This document shows positions 45,895 to 56,800 of a DNA stretch of 64,000 bases, in pieces. Numbering within the stretch: the stretch's first letter is position 1; the number at the start of each line of letters is the position of its first letter. Source of the stretch: Veillonella atypica KON (GTDB lineage: Bacteria > Bacillota > Negativicutes > Veillonellales > Veillonellaceae); assembly GCF_002959915.1 (NCBI RefSeq), contig NZ_PPDE01000001.1, forward strand, positions 62,001-126,000, given 5' to 3'. The position numbers and the translations under genes were made by a program. The notes under the pieces are model-generated. The model ran no database searches, was not told the DNA's origin, and saw nothing but the letters and a program-made list of their open reading frames with translations.

Positions 45895-47145
45895 ATGGAT
45901 AAGGCTAAGGAGGCCTTATGGACAAGATCATTTGTCCTCGATACTTTGATTAATTTCTTAGTATTTTTGATTTATTATTTATTAATTGTTATTATTGCCG
46001 TAGTGGCAAAAGATAACCTTCACGCCACAGCCAGTCAAGCAGGCTTAGCTGTTGGTATATATATTATCGGTACCGTCGTGGCACGATTGTTAGCGGGACG
46101 CTTTATTAGTGTCTTAAGTTGCCGAAAGATGCTGTACTTAGGTTTGTTTATTTATTTGGCTTCAACAGCCATGTACTTCTACACACCTAACTTGTTAATG
46201 CTCGATAGCGTTCGATTCATAAATGGTTTTGCTTACGGTATTACATCAACTGCAACAAGTACGATTATTGCTGCTATTATACCTCAATCTCGTCGTGGCG
46301 AAGGGATTAACTACTACGGTTTATCTACTTCTCTTGCTGCTGCAGTAGGTCCATTCTTAGGTATTTTAATGCTTCACAGTCTTGGCTATGATTTTATCAT
46401 CGCATTCTGTGTTGCTCTTATCGTTATTTGTGGCATTGGCGCCGTAATTATGAAGTTTAAGGAGCCTAAGCTTGATATCGATTCTGAAGCTCATAAGGGC
46501 ATTAAGATTTCCGATTATATTGAACCTCGTATGAATTCTATTAGCCTTGTCTCTGTGCTTGTAGGCTTTGCATACTCTGGTGTTATCGGCTTTATGGCGG
46601 CCTATACAAAAGACTTAGATCTTATTATGGCAGGTACATTCTTCTTCGTTGTCTATGCCGTAGTGATCACTATTACAAGACCTTTACTTGGTATTCTATT
46701 TGATATGAAAGGGGAAAACTTCGTTTTATATCCTTGTTTCGTATCTTTAGCGCTTGGTATTTTCTTACTATCCATTGCTCACTCTACATGGCTTGTACTT
46801 TTATCCGCCGTATTCGTCGGACTTGGATATGGTACATTCATGTCAAATGGACAAGCGGTAACAGTTAAAATTGTACCGATTCACCGCATTGGTGTTGCTA
46901 CATCAACATACTTTATCGCCTTGGATGTGGGCCTTGGCTTTGGTCCATATATCTTAGGTGCCATTAAAGAAGTTGTAGGTTATACAAGCATGTTCCATGT
47001 AACTGTTGTAGTAGCCCTTGTTGCCTTAGTTGCTTATTATTTATTCTATGGCCGTTATGTAGGCACAGATAAAGATCTTTCCATGAAAGCACGTGCTGAA
47101 GAAGAACAAATTAGAAATCGTAAACGTAATGGTAAACTTGCATAA
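45895..47145 (+). CDS. Major facilitator superfamily transporter
   Basis: A 416-residue MFS permease with about 12 membrane segments. The loop between helices 2 and 3 (GRFISVLSCRKML) corresponds to motif A. The ATPQSRRGEGINYYGLS-like segment after helix 5 is typical of drug/sugar-exporter relatives in Firmicutes. Substrate unknown. ATG at 45895 is chosen with TAGGAG upstream; the in-frame ATG at 45862 precedes that site. Confidence 0.9.
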   Translation: MDKAKEALWTRSFVLDTLINFLVFLIYYLLIVIIAVVAKDNLHATASQAGLAVGIYIIGTVVARLLAGRFISVLSCRKMLYLGLFIYLASTAMYFYTPNLLMLDSVRFINGFAYGITSTATSTIIAAIIPQSRRGEGINYYGLSTSLAAAVGPFLGILMLHSLGYDFIIAFCVALIVICGIGAVIMKFKEPKLDIDSEAHKGIKISDYIEPRMNSISLVSVLVGFAYSGVIGFMAAYTKDLDLIMAGTFFFVVYAVVITITRPLLGILFDMKGENFVLYPCFVSLALGIFLLSIAHSTWLVLLSAVFVGLGYGTFMSNGQAVTVKIVPIHRIGVATSTYFIALDVGLGFGPYILGAIKEVVGYTSMFHVTVVVALVALVAYYLFYGRYVGTDKDLSMKARAEEEQIRNRKRNGKLA

Positions 47146-47187
47146 AATGATGTTTGACATTGGGTATACAATTTTATAGAGTAATAA

Positions 47188-47226
47188 AAAATGACTATTC
47201 GAGCAGTTGCTCGGATAGTCATTTTG
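47188..47226. terminator. Bidirectional terminator between MFS gene and pepT
   Basis: AAAATGACTATTCGAGC pairs with GCTCGGATAGTCATTTT (one mismatch) around AGTT. Confidence 0.85.
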
Positions 47227-47239
47227 CTATCTTATAGTA

Positions 47240-48463
47240 TTATTTTTCGATATTTACAATGTTGACGATAACTTCAACAGCTTTTTTCATATCGTCGATA
47301 CATGCAAATTCATGACGACCATGGAGATTTTCTACACCAGTAAAAATATTAGGTGTTGGAATGCCCATAAAAGAAATTTTAGAGCCATCGGTACCGCCAC
47401 GAATAGGATCGCAGATAGGTGTGATACCTGCTTTTTCCATGGCTGCTTTGGCTACGTTTACACATTCCATGTTGTCTTTGATGATATCGTACATATTGTA
47501 ATATTGATCTTTTACGGAGACTTCGCAAACTTCACGGCCATAGATTTCATTTAATGTTTGACCTGCTTGTAGGAAAAATGCTTTTTTCGCTTCGAACAAT
47601 TCTTTGTCATGGTCGCGGATGATGTAGTTCATCTTACCAGTATCTACTTGTGTTTCCATGCTCATGAGCATAAAGAAACCTTGACGACCACAAGTGTGTT
47701 CAGGAACGGCCGCCCCAGGTAATAACGCGTCAAATTGCATAGCCAGTTTAGCACAGTTAATCATGATACCCTTTGCTGTACCCGTGTGAACCGATACGCC
47801 TTTGAGCGTTACAGTACCGCCAGCCGCATTGAATGTTTCATACTCGAGTTGACCTAGGCTTTCACCATCAATCGTATAGGCAAAGTCCACAGGGAATTGT
47901 TTCACATCAAAGTGATCTGCGCCAGTACCAATTTCTTCATCAGGGCCAAAGGCACACATGATTTTACCGTGTTTGATTTCTGGGTGAGCCACGAGATAGG
48001 AGAGGGCTTCCATAATTTCGCAGATGCCAGCCTTGTCGTCACCGCCGAGTAGTGTGAGACCATCTGTTACGACCAAGGACTTACCAATATAGTTCTTTAA
48101 ATTAGGAAAATCTGTACGACGTGTGAAAATTTGATGTTCTTCGTTGAGGCAAATATCGTTGCCATCATAGTTTTCAATGATGCGTGGCTTAATATTTTCT
48201 GCGTTATAGTCGGCCGTATCCATATGGGCGATAAAACCAATGGAAGGGGCCTTTGCATCTGTGTTAGCATTTAATGTACCGATGACAAATCCGTTTTCTC
48301 GATTGTAGATGACCTCATCAAGACCAATTGCTTTCAAATCAGGAACAAGCACATTGGTAGCAAAATCAACTTGCGTTTGCGTACTGGGAATCGTTGTACT
48401 TTCCTCGTTAGACCGTGTATTTATGCTTGTGTAGCGTACAAAACGTTCAACCATTGGTTCCAT
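47240..48463 (-). CDS. pepT: Peptidase T (tripeptide aminopeptidase)
   Basis: A 407-residue M20-family zinc enzyme that removes the N-terminal residue from tripeptides. Zinc and catalytic motifs are HMDTADYN, LLGGDDKAG, GPDEEIGTG and the HTGTAKG segment of the dimerisation domain. The C-terminal RGGTDGS and ENLHGRHEF complete the site. Length is typical. AAGGAGGC precedes ATG on the minus strand. Divergent from an oligopeptide transporter, a sensible pairing for peptide use. Confidence 0.95.
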   Translation of the reverse strand: MEPMVERFVRYTSINTRSNEESTTIPSTQTQVDFATNVLVPDLKAIGLDEVIYNRENGFVIGTLNANTDAKAPSIGFIAHMDTADYNAENIKPRIIENYDGNDICLNEEHQIFTRRTDFPNLKNYIGKSLVVTDGLTLLGGDDKAGICEIMEALSYLVAHPEIKHGKIMCAFGPDEEIGTGADHFDVKQFPVDFAYTIDGESLGQLEYETFNAAGGTVTLKGVSVHTGTAKGIMINCAKLAMQFDALLPGAAVPEHTCGRQGFFMLMSMETQVDTGKMNYIIRDHDKELFEAKKAFFLQAGQTLNEIYGREVCEVSVKDQYYNMYDIIKDNMECVNVAKAAMEKAGITPICDPIRGGTDGSKISFMGIPTPNIFTGVENLHGRHEFACIDDMKKAVEVIVNIVNIEK

Positions 48464-48699
48464 AATAAGCCTCCTTGAGAGAATGTATTGAATATATAAT
48501 TGGTTGATACCATAGTTAGACCTATTTAGCCTATATATCTTAATTGTAGACTAGTAGTACATAAAATGCAAAGTCTATCGGTGCATAATGTGTAAAAATA
48601 TTCGTATTATGCATATAAAGCAATTGAATCGTATATAATGCCGTGATAGTATAAAGGTGGATAGATATACGTTTGTGTTTTTTATGAGGAGGTTTTACT

Positions 48700-50640
48700 A
48701 TGTCGGACGAAACTCGTTCTATTCCGCCCGTAGAACCGGTACTTGATCCTAAAAAGGACTACGAAGAAATTAATTCATACGTAGTATTTTGGGGCCTGTT
48801 CTATGCAGCAATCTTTACACTGGCTGTTGGCTATCTATGTTTGAAAATTGGTCAAACAGTAGATGCCTTTGCTCCAGTATCTGTACTTGCCATGGGTACA
48901 GCAGTTATTTTGAAACGGAAAAATGCGTTTGCTGAAACCGTACACATTCAAGCAATCGCCAGCTCTAGTACAAACACATTAGCTGGGGCTATGTTCTTCT
49001 TGCCAGCCCTTTACATTTGGGGTGTAACAGATGTAACCTTTACACAAATGGCAATTCCAATTATTCTCGGTGGCGTACTTGGTGTTCTATTATGCGTTAT
49101 GTTCCGTCGCTATTTTGTAGAAGAAATGCACTATGTGTATCCATTCCCAAGCGGTCGCGCTGCAGCTGAAGTATTGATGAGTAATGAAGGTAGTAAAGCT
49201 AAATTGATGTTAGGTTCTGGCCTTATTGCTCTCGTATATGACTTTATTCTAAACAGCCTTGGCTGGTGGGAAGAGGTCATTCGTACAGCTACGTTTAAAT
49301 GGGGCGCTGCCTTAGCAGACCAAACTAAATTGACGGCTGCCGTAGACACTGATGCAGCGTTGCTCGGTCTTGGTTACTTTACAGGCCTTCGCTATGCAGC
49401 GATTATTGCAGCGGGCTCCTTCTTCTCTTGGTTCGTATGTATTCCAATTGTATACTTCTTAGCGCCAGAACATGTGATGCACATCAATGGTCAATCTGTA
49501 TTTTTAGCGGATGCTCCAATTCGTAAGGTATTCCTTGATTATGTGCGTCATATTGGTATCGGTATGCTTGCTATGGCCGGCATCATTGGTCTTTTGAGCA
49601 TGTCTAAGGTGGTTGGCAGCGTTGTTAAAAAAGCAGTTTTAGATATATTCACATCCAAAACTACAGAAGTTAACTTGCTCCGTACGCAACGTGATGTTCC
49701 TACATCTTGGATTGGTGCAGGCATCTTGTTATGTACTGTGTTATTTGCCGTATACTTCCACTTTATGTATTCTGAAAGCCTCGCGCAAACAGGCGTAGCC
49801 TTCTTAATCGTTCTAATTATGTCCTTCTTACTTGCTGTAGTAGGTATTAGCTCTATTGCGTATACTGGTACAGAACCGGTATCCGGTATGACAATCTTTA
49901 TGATTATCATTTCTGCTGTATGCTTAACAGCTGCTGGTATGACTGGTAAAGTCGGCATGATTGCAGTCCTCATGATGGCATCCTTTATCGGTACAACCAT
50001 CGGTATGGCCGGTAACTTTATGTCAGAACTTAAGGTAGCGCACATGACAGGTGCTACACCTAAAAAAATGGAACAATGGCAAATCGTTGGTACCATTCTC
50101 TGTGCTGTACTTTCTGTAGGTGTCATGATCTTATTAAATGGTGCCTATGGTTTCGTAGGGGACCATGCATTGAATGCTCCTCAAGCGAATGCAATGGCTG
50201 CTATCATTGAACCTATGATGACTGGTGGTAGTGCACAATGGCCTTTATACATGGCAGGCGCATTGTTTGCAATCATCTTATGGATGGTGAAAGTTCCACC
50301 GTTGGCATTTGCATTAGGTACATATCTACCTATGGAAATCAACACCCCATTACTAGTTGGTGGTCTGATTGCATACTTTGTACAAAATAGTACAAACGAT
50401 AAAGCGTTGGCAGACCTTCGCTTCTCCAAAGGTAGTACAATTGCATCTGGTCTTGTAGCCGGTGGTGCTATTGGTTCCTTGTTCAGTGCCGTACTTCGTA
50501 TTGCAGGTATTGATGTATTTGCTCAAGAATGGGTAGAAACACCAGAAGCAACATACCTCAGTATTGTAATGTACTTGTTACTCTGTGCATTCTTGTACAA
50601 GGTAGCTATGTACATTAAAGCTAAAAAAACAGCTAAATAA
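48700..50640 (+). CDS. OPT-family oligopeptide transporter
   Basis: A 646-residue membrane protein with about 14-16 segments. The family start NSYVVFWGLFYAAIFTLAVGYLCLKIGQTVDA and YPFPSGRAAAEVL are characteristic. OPT proteins carry small peptides or metal chelates by proton coupling. Peptide transport is favoured by the divergent pepT (inference). GAGGAGG lies about 8 nt before ATG. Its terminator lies just after the stop. Confidence 0.92.
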   Translation: MSDETRSIPPVEPVLDPKKDYEEINSYVVFWGLFYAAIFTLAVGYLCLKIGQTVDAFAPVSVLAMGTAVILKRKNAFAETVHIQAIASSSTNTLAGAMFFLPALYIWGVTDVTFTQMAIPIILGGVLGVLLCVMFRRYFVEEMHYVYPFPSGRAAAEVLMSNEGSKAKLMLGSGLIALVYDFILNSLGWWEEVIRTATFKWGAALADQTKLTAAVDTDAALLGLGYFTGLRYAAIIAAGSFFSWFVCIPIVYFLAPEHVMHINGQSVFLADAPIRKVFLDYVRHIGIGMLAMAGIIGLLSMSKVVGSVVKKAVLDIFTSKTTEVNLLRTQRDVPTSWIGAGILLCTVLFAVYFHFMYSESLAQTGVAFLIVLIMSFLLAVVGISSIAYTGTEPVSGMTIFMIIISAVCLTAAGMTGKVGMIAVLMMASFIGTTIGMAGNFMSELKVAHMTGATPKKMEQWQIVGTILCAVLSVGVMILLNGAYGFVGDHALNAPQANAMAAIIEPMMTGGSAQWPLYMAGALFAIILWMVKVPPLAFALGTYLPMEINTPLLVGGLIAYFVQNSTNDKALADLRFSKGSTIASGLVAGGAIGSLFSAVLRIAGIDVFAQEWVETPEATYLSIVMYLLLCAFLYKVAMYIKAKKTAK

Positions 50641-50668
50641 CATGAATCCTCTCTAAGAGGATTATGAA

Positions 50669-50708
50669 TAACGCTCTCTATGAATACAATTCGTAGAGAG
50701 CGTTTTTA
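50669..50708 (+). terminator. Intrinsic terminator after the OPT gene
   Basis: AACGCTCTCTATGAA pairs with TTCGTAGAGAGCGTT, then TTTATA. A smaller hairpin (AATCCTCT/AGAGGATT, 50644-50662) precedes it. Confidence 0.9.
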
Positions 50709-50816
50709 TATGGAGATGACTTGGGGATTGTCTTAGATATATAGATATAATCTATATTAAATAAAACATATTTATATAGTAGGAATTATTGACCTAGGAT
50801 ATATATAGTGATATGA

Positions 50817-51014
50817 TATGTTTATGTTATCATTGCTAAAGTAACCGGTGAAGACTATGATGCGGCGCCACTCGGTATTGCTGTGAAAAAAGGTAATACG
50901 GAGTTACTTGGTAAAATAAATGATGGATTAGCCAAAATTAAGGCTAATGGTAAATATGCAGAGATTTATAAAAAGTGGTTTGGTAAAGAACCACCTGCAG
51001 AAGATTTGAAATAG
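50817..51014 (+). pseudogene. C-terminal remnant of an amino acid ABC substrate-binding protein
   Basis: An open frame of 65 codons with no start encodes the typical end of a family 3 solute-binding protein: APLGIAVKKGNTELLGKIND, then a KANGKYAEIYKKWFG tail, ending in TAG at 51012. The in-frame stop at 50814 and the missing signal peptide and N-terminal 200 residues show a 5'-truncated gene. It ends 8 nt before mmuM, so an ABC transporter gene once preceded mmuM. Codon reading frame is intact to the stop, indicating a recent loss. Confidence 0.85.
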
Positions 51015-51022
51015 GTGATAGA

Positions 51023-52042
51023 ATGGCTAAACGGAAAGCATTTTTGAAGATTGTAAAGGAAAATGGACCTCTTGTACTAGATGGTGCATTCGGTACAGAA
51101 TTAGAGCGTCATGGATGTAATATTCATGATGAGTTGTGGTCGTCTAAGATGCTTATTGAAAATCCAGAAATCATCAAAAAAGTGCACATTTCCTACTTGG
51201 CAGCCGGTGCAGATATTATTGAAAGTTCTGGTTATCAAGCAACTGTAGCCGGGTTTAAAGCTCATGGGTATGGTACAGAAGAAGCACTAGATTTGGTGAA
51301 GTTATCCGTTCGTTTAGCCGTGCAAGCACGTAATGAATTTTTAGAAGCTAAAGCGAATGATGCGCTTACATTGCGTGGCATTACATTAGGTGAACAATTG
51401 CCAGATGGTAGTGTTCGCTATTTCTCCGAAGGAGCTTTACCAAAACCATTGGTAGCCGCCTCTGTTGGCCCATATGGTGCTTTCTTGGCAGATGGCTCTG
51501 AATATCGTGGTGATTATGGTGTACAAACCGAATATTTGGAAGTATTCCATATTCCTCGCATTGCATTATTCTGCGAAGAAAACCCAGATGTGTTAGCTTG
51601 TGAAACTGTGCCTTGCTATGATGAGGCTATTGCCATTGCCCGTACCTTGTGTGATCCGCTTACGACAAAAGGCATTCCTGCATGGATTTCTTTCTCTTGC
51701 AAAGATGAACATCATATCTCAAGCGGAGAGACCATCATTAAATGCGCTGAAATGATCGATAAGGTGCGTCAAGTAACGGGGATAGGGATTAACTGTACAG
51801 CGCCGGAATATGTAGAATCCTTGATTAAAGATATACGGTCTGTAACCAATAAACCGATTGCTGTATATCCAAATCTTGGTGAAACCTATGATGGAGAAAC
51901 TAAAACATGGTCAGGCGGACAACAAAGCTTCATTGATTATATTGATGTATGGCGCAAGGCCGGGGCTAATATAATCGGTGGGTGTTGCCGAACAAATCCT
52001 GATATCATTCAAGAAATAGCAAAACAAATACATGTAAAATAA
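51023..52042 (+). CDS. mmuM: Homocysteine S-methyltransferase
   Basis: A 339-residue betaine/homocysteine methyltransferase-fold enzyme, using S-methylmethionine (or SAM) to methylate homocysteine to methionine. VLDGAFGTELE is the N-terminal barrel motif; GINCTAPEYV supplies one zinc cysteine and GGCCRTNPDII the other two. Length is slightly above E. coli MmuM. The GGTGATAG site is weak, so it may have relied on translation of the gene whose remnant precedes it. No S-methylmethionine permease is adjacent. Confidence 0.9.
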   Translation: MAKRKAFLKIVKENGPLVLDGAFGTELERHGCNIHDELWSSKMLIENPEIIKKVHISYLAAGADIIESSGYQATVAGFKAHGYGTEEALDLVKLSVRLAVQARNEFLEAKANDALTLRGITLGEQLPDGSVRYFSEGALPKPLVAASVGPYGAFLADGSEYRGDYGVQTEYLEVFHIPRIALFCEENPDVLACETVPCYDEAIAIARTLCDPLTTKGIPAWISFSCKDEHHISSGETIIKCAEMIDKVRQVTGIGINCTAPEYVESLIKDIRSVTNKPIAVYPNLGETYDGETKTWSGGQQSFIDYIDVWRKAGANIIGGCCRTNPDIIQEIAKQIHVK

Positions 52043-52048
52043 ATAAGA

Positions 52049-52076
52049 GGGACTGTATAAGTACAGTCCCTTTTTG
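52049..52076 (+). terminator. Intrinsic terminator after mmuM
   Basis: GGGACTGTA pairs with TACAGTCCC, then TTTTTG. Confidence 0.85.
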
Positions 52077-52085
52077 CTTGTATAT

Positions 52086-52120
52086 AGAAAAAGAAGGTCA
52101 TCCATCGGATAACCTTCTTA
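52086..52120 (-). terminator. Terminator of the tRNA-Ser gene
   Basis: On the minus strand AAGAAGGT...ACCTTCTT with inner ATCC/GGAT pairing, then TTTTTC. Confidence 0.7.
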
Positions 52121-52124
52121 TATG

Positions 52125-52215
52125 TGGCGGAGAGACAGGGATTTGAACCCTGGGTACGGTATAACCGCACACATGATTTCCAATCATGCTCCTTCAGCCG
52201 CTCGGACACCTCTCC
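52125..52215 (-). tRNA. tRNA-Ser (anticodon GGA)
   Basis: Read on the minus strand, a 91-nt tRNA with a long variable arm (class II). The acceptor stem is GGAGAGG/TCTCTCC, with discriminator G and an encoded CCA end. The anticodon arm CATGATTGGAAATCATG has GGA in the loop, which reads UCC and UCU. The T arm holds GGTTCAAATCC. It stands alone between mmuM and the flavo-diiron protein gene. Confidence 0.97.
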
Positions 52216-52314
52216 ATGTATTCTGTTGTGTAACAGGTACTTGTATAGTATATGAAAAAGTTAGATTTATGTCAAGAACAAAATAGTAGAATTATTATAG
52301 TTTCATAAGAGTTT

Positions 52315-52343
52315 TAAAAAGCCGTCCCGAAGGACGGCTTTTA
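52315..52343 (-). terminator. Intrinsic terminator after the flavo-diiron protein gene
   Basis: On the minus strand AAAAGCCGTCC-TTCG-GGACGGCTTTT, then TAAAAC. Confidence 0.8.
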
Positions 52344-52352
52344 GTAAGTATA

Positions 52353-53588
52353 TTATAATACTTCTTTGATTTCTTGTGCATCGATGGATGCTTTGATATC
52401 GTCTGCCATTTTTTCGATTAATGGGATATCTTCTTCTTTTAAAGAGGATTTGATATCAAGAGGTTGGGATACGATTTCAATATCTTTGAAGTCGTTTTCG
52501 AAATGAGCAACCATTGTTTTCATTGCAGCGGAAGCCCAGGAATGATTTCCGATGATGGATACCTTATGATTTTGGAAGTTAAGCGCTTTTAACTCGTGAA
52601 TGAAGTTTTCCATAGTAAGGTATAGGTTCAAGTTATAAGTTGGTGCAATTGTTACCAAGTTTGTATATTTCCAAGCATCAGCGATGATGTAGGAAGGATT
52701 AGTTTTGGAAACATCGTAGATTTTAATATCTGTAACACCCCGTTTAGACAATTGTTTAGCCAATTGTTGAGCGATGTCACGAGTGTTGCCATACATGGAA
52801 CCGAAGGCGATAACAACACCTTTTTTCTCAGCTGTGTAGCTGGACCAGTGTAAGTATTTGTGCAAGATATATTCAATCGTTTCAGGTGTACGCCAGATTG
52901 GACCATGAAGTGGAGCAATGCGTTTGATTTCAAGGCCGGAAACCTTGCGAATTGCATTTTGTACTTGAGGACCGTATTTACCAACGATGTTTGTGTAGTA
53001 ACGACGAGCTTCATCTTCATAGGTTGCTACGAAATCAGTTTGGTCAGCAAAGATGTTGCCATTGATTGTACCAAATGTACCGAATGCATCAGCAGAGAAC
53101 AATGTACCTGTAGATTTTTCATAGGTACAAGTTACTTCTGGCCAGTGAACCATAGGCATTGTGTAGGATACAAGAGTATGTTTACCTAAGCAAATTTCGT
53201 CGCCTTCTTTTACTGTGTAATATTGATCAGGCTTTGGTGTGCGGTAGAATTGTTCGAACATGCGGAATGTTGTTGCATTACCAACCATTTTACAATTTGG
53301 ATAGCGTTCCAATGTTTCTAACAATGTTTGACAGTGGTCAGGTTCCATATGGTTTACGATGATGTAATCAAGATCACGACCATTTAAAAGGTGGGATAAG
53401 TTGTCAAAGTATTCTTCGCGAATTTCTGCATCAACAGAGTCTACAACGCAAGTTTTTTCATCATCGATGAAATAGCTATTGTAGCTTACACCATTTGGAA
53501 TAGGGAATAAGTTTTCAAAACGTTCAGTTGTCCAGTCATTACTACCAATCCAGTAGATATTATGGGTCATTTTTTGAGCACAATGCAT
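52353..53588 (-). CDS. fprA: Flavo-diiron protein, A-type (FprA-like)
   Basis: A 411-residue oxygen- or nitric-oxide-reducing flavoenzyme. The N-terminal metallo-beta-lactamase domain has the diiron motif H80-x-E82-x-D84-H85 (HMEPDH) plus later HWPEV, DAFG and LHGPIWR ligands. The C-terminal flavodoxin domain (about 265-400) has the FMN loop GSMYGNTRD. Electrons would come from rubredoxin; none is in this window. With rubrerythrin it provides oxygen and peroxide defence in an anaerobe. GGAAAGGA precedes ATG. Confidence 0.95.
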   Translation of the reverse strand: MHCAQKMTHNIYWIGSNDWTTERFENLFPIPNGVSYNSYFIDDEKTCVVDSVDAEIREEYFDNLSHLLNGRDLDYIIVNHMEPDHCQTLLETLERYPNCKMVGNATTFRMFEQFYRTPKPDQYYTVKEGDEICLGKHTLVSYTMPMVHWPEVTCTYEKSTGTLFSADAFGTFGTINGNIFADQTDFVATYEDEARRYYTNIVGKYGPQVQNAIRKVSGLEIKRIAPLHGPIWRTPETIEYILHKYLHWSSYTAEKKGVVIAFGSMYGNTRDIAQQLAKQLSKRGVTDIKIYDVSKTNPSYIIADAWKYTNLVTIAPTYNLNLYLTMENFIHELKALNFQNHKVSIIGNHSWASAAMKTMVAHFENDFKDIEIVSQPLDIKSSLKEEDIPLIEKMADDIKASIDAQEIKEVL

Positions 53589-53781
53589 AGTAATATCCTT
53601 TCCTTACACATATGTATATACATAACTAACCTCATCCATGTGATGACGGTTTAATTAATTATATTGACATCTTATAATACAGTTTTTTTCGAAAAAAATC
53701 AATATATCGATATATGTCAATGTGTTATAACTGTGTTAACTTTCACATATTAGAATGTGTATTGTGAAAGTTTGTAAATAT

Positions 53782-53804
53782 AGCCCATTCCGAAGAATGG
53801 GCCA
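53782..53804 (-). terminator. Hairpin after purL
   Basis: GCCCATTC-CGAA-GAATGGGC on either strand; the minus-strand downstream T-run is short, so termination is uncertain. Confidence 0.55.
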
Positions 53805-53810
53805 TATAGA

Positions 53811-56800
53811 TTATTTAAAGTATTTTACGCCGGATGTGAAGATTGGCATTTCTAAGTTGCCTGGAATATTTTTACTAATATCTGCACCACAGCGTTCGGA
53901 GTGCGCCATTTTACCAAATACGCGGCCATCAGGGCTATAAATACCTTCGATAGCAGCCACGGATTGGTTAGGATTAAATCGTCCATCCATGGATGCTATA
54001 CCGTCAAAGTCGACATATTGTGTAGCGATTTGACCAGTTTTATTGAATTCCAATACTTGTTGAGGAGATGCGATAAACCGACCTTCGCCATGAGATATAG
54101 GAACCGTATAAATTTCGCCAGCCTTAGCTTCACACATCCAAGGAGATTTTGTAGAAATAACCTTAGTGTTAGCCATACGAGATACGTGGCGTCCAATGGT
54201 ATTGTATGTCAAGGTAGGGTGATCTGCCGTTAATGTTTCAATATGGCCACCAGGCAATAGACCTAATTTAATCAACGCTTGGAAACCGTTACAGATACCG
54301 AGAACTAGACCATCTTGTTTATAAAGTAGGTTTTCGAGGCCTTCTGCAAGATATGGGTTGCGGAATAGGGTAGCCATGAATTTACCAGACCCATCTGGTT
54401 CATCGCCGCCGCTAAATCCACCAGGGAACATAAGAATTTGAGACTCTGCTAATTTAGCTTTGATTACGTCAATAGATTCTTTTAATTGTTCTGGCGTTTG
54501 ATTGCGAATTAGTACGATGTCTGCAATAGCACCAGCTCGTTCAAAAGCACGAGCGGAATCGAATTCACAGTTAGTGCCAGGGAATACAGGGATAAGTACC
54601 TTTGGTTTAGCACCTAAGGAGGTACTGCGAGGTTTTGCGTGTTGATCGTGAATGTAAGCTACCGCTTCACCAGTACCGGATTTTGCTTCCAATGGGAATA
54701 TATCGGATAATGGTTTTTCGTATGCTTTTTCGATTTCATCAAGTGTTACAGATTGGCCGTTCCATTCGATGACCGGTTTGTCTTGGGTAACTGCAATAAC
54801 GCGAACGTCGGACAATTCAAGTAAATGGTTAACCGCTGTAATATCTACTTCTACAATGAAAGAACCAATAGCTGGTTGGAAAATAGCTCGTTCTGCATAT
54901 TTGTCGAACTTAACGCCAATTTTATTGCCGAGAGCCATTTTGGAAACTGCTTCAGGGATGCCACCTTGGTCTACTACATAGGCAGAGTATACGCGGCCTT
55001 TTTCAATTTCCTCTTGTAAGATATCACAATTTTCTTTGAAGTGATCCCAGTCAGGTGTATCGTTGTACGTACGAGGTACATCAAAGTATACGAGACGATG
55101 GTCAGGTCCTTTTAAATCTTGGCTTACAATGTTTTTAACAGGAGCTGTTACCGCTGCGAAGGATACGAGGGTAGGAGGCACTGTTAAATCCATAAATGTA
55201 CCACTCATAGAATCTTTGCCGCCAATGGCACCAATCTCAAGTTCTTTTTGCGCTTTGTAAGCACCTAGAAGTGCTGCTACCGGTTTACCCCAAGATTTTT
55301 TGGAGTGTAAACGTTCAAAGTATTCTTGTAAAGTAAGGTATGCATCTTGACGACGACCACCGAGTGCCACAAGTTTTGCAACGGATAAAAGCACGGCATA
55401 TTGTGCGCCATGGTATGGACTCCAAGCGGACAATTCAGGTACAAAGCCATGTGTCATGATACTAGCAGTTGTTGTTTCACCGTGAAGAACTGGTAATTTT
55501 GCCACCATACCTTGGGTAGGTGTTTTTTGATATTTACCACCAAATGGCATGAGCACTGTGTTGGCCCCAACTGTGCTATCAAAGCGTTCAACAAGTCCTT
55601 GTTGAGACGCAGTGTTTAATGTAGATATTGCTTCGAGCCATTGATCTTTGAAATTGTCGGCACTTGCAGAACCACGGCGGAAATAAGATTTTTCAGTAGG
55701 AGCTGTCACTACAGCTTCTTGTTGTTGACTCGCTCCATTTGTATTTAAGAAATCACGACTAATATCGACAATTGTTTCTCCGCGCCATGTCATGATGAGG
55801 CGATTGGTATCGGTTACATCAGCAACGATTGTGCATTCAAGATTTTCTTCATCGCAATATTTCATAAATGCATCCACATCGGCTGGTGCAATGACACAAG
55901 CCATACGTTCTTGGGATTCGGAAATAGCGAGTTCTGTACCATCGAGACCGTCGTATTTTTTAGGTACTAAGTCAAGGTTGATGGTAACGCCATCTGTTAG
56001 TTCGCCGATGGCTACGGAGACACCACCAGCACCAAAGTCATTACAACGTTTGATGAGTGTTGTTACCTCAGGGCGACGGAATAAGCGTTGAATTTTACGT
56101 TCTGTAAGGGCATTCCCTTTTTGAACCTCTGCACCACATGTAGCGAGGGATTCTAATGTATGTTCCTTAGAAGAACCTGTAGCCCCACCGCAGCCATCAC
56201 GACCTGTTTTACCACCGAGTAGTACGATGATATCACCTGGTGTTGGTACTTCACGTCGCACTTGATTGCGCGGAGCAGCACCGATAACAGCACCGATTTC
56301 CATGCGTTTTGCCACATAACCTGGATGATAGTATTCTTTAACTTCACCAGTAGCAAGGCCGATTTGGTTACCATAGGAGGAATAGCCACGTGCGGCTTCA
56401 ACAGTAATTTTCTTTTGTGGTAGCTTGCCTTCTAGTGTATCGGCTAGCGGTGTGCGAGGGTCTCCGCTACCAGTGATGCGCATAGCTTGATACACATAAG
56501 AACGGCCACTTAGAGGATCGCGGATACAACCGCCAAGACATGTGGCAGCACCACCAAAAGGTTCGATTTCAGTTGGGTGATTGTGAGTTTCGTTTTTGAA
56601 TAGCAAGAGCCATTCTTCTTCTTTGCCATCTACATCAACGGGAACGATGATAGTACATGCATTGATTTCTTCGGATTCATCAAGATTAGTAAGACCGCCT
56701 GCATGACGTAATTCTTTTACAGCTAATGTGGCCATATCCATGAGAGAACGAGCTTTCACCTTAGTTGTATATAACAAATTGCGACCTTCCGTATATTCTT

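Noticed and set aside
49548-50126. 192-codon open frame on the minus strand inside the OPT transporter gene
   Set aside because: It is antisense to a clear membrane protein, has no ribosome site, and its composition mirrors the hydrophobic codons opposite.
50824-50850. ATG at 50824 as start of a small gene
   Set aside because: It is in a different frame from the binding-protein remnant and soon meets a stop.
53755-53940. 61-codon plus-strand frame at the end of purL
   Set aside because: Overlaps the purL 3' end on the opposite strand and has no ribosome site.
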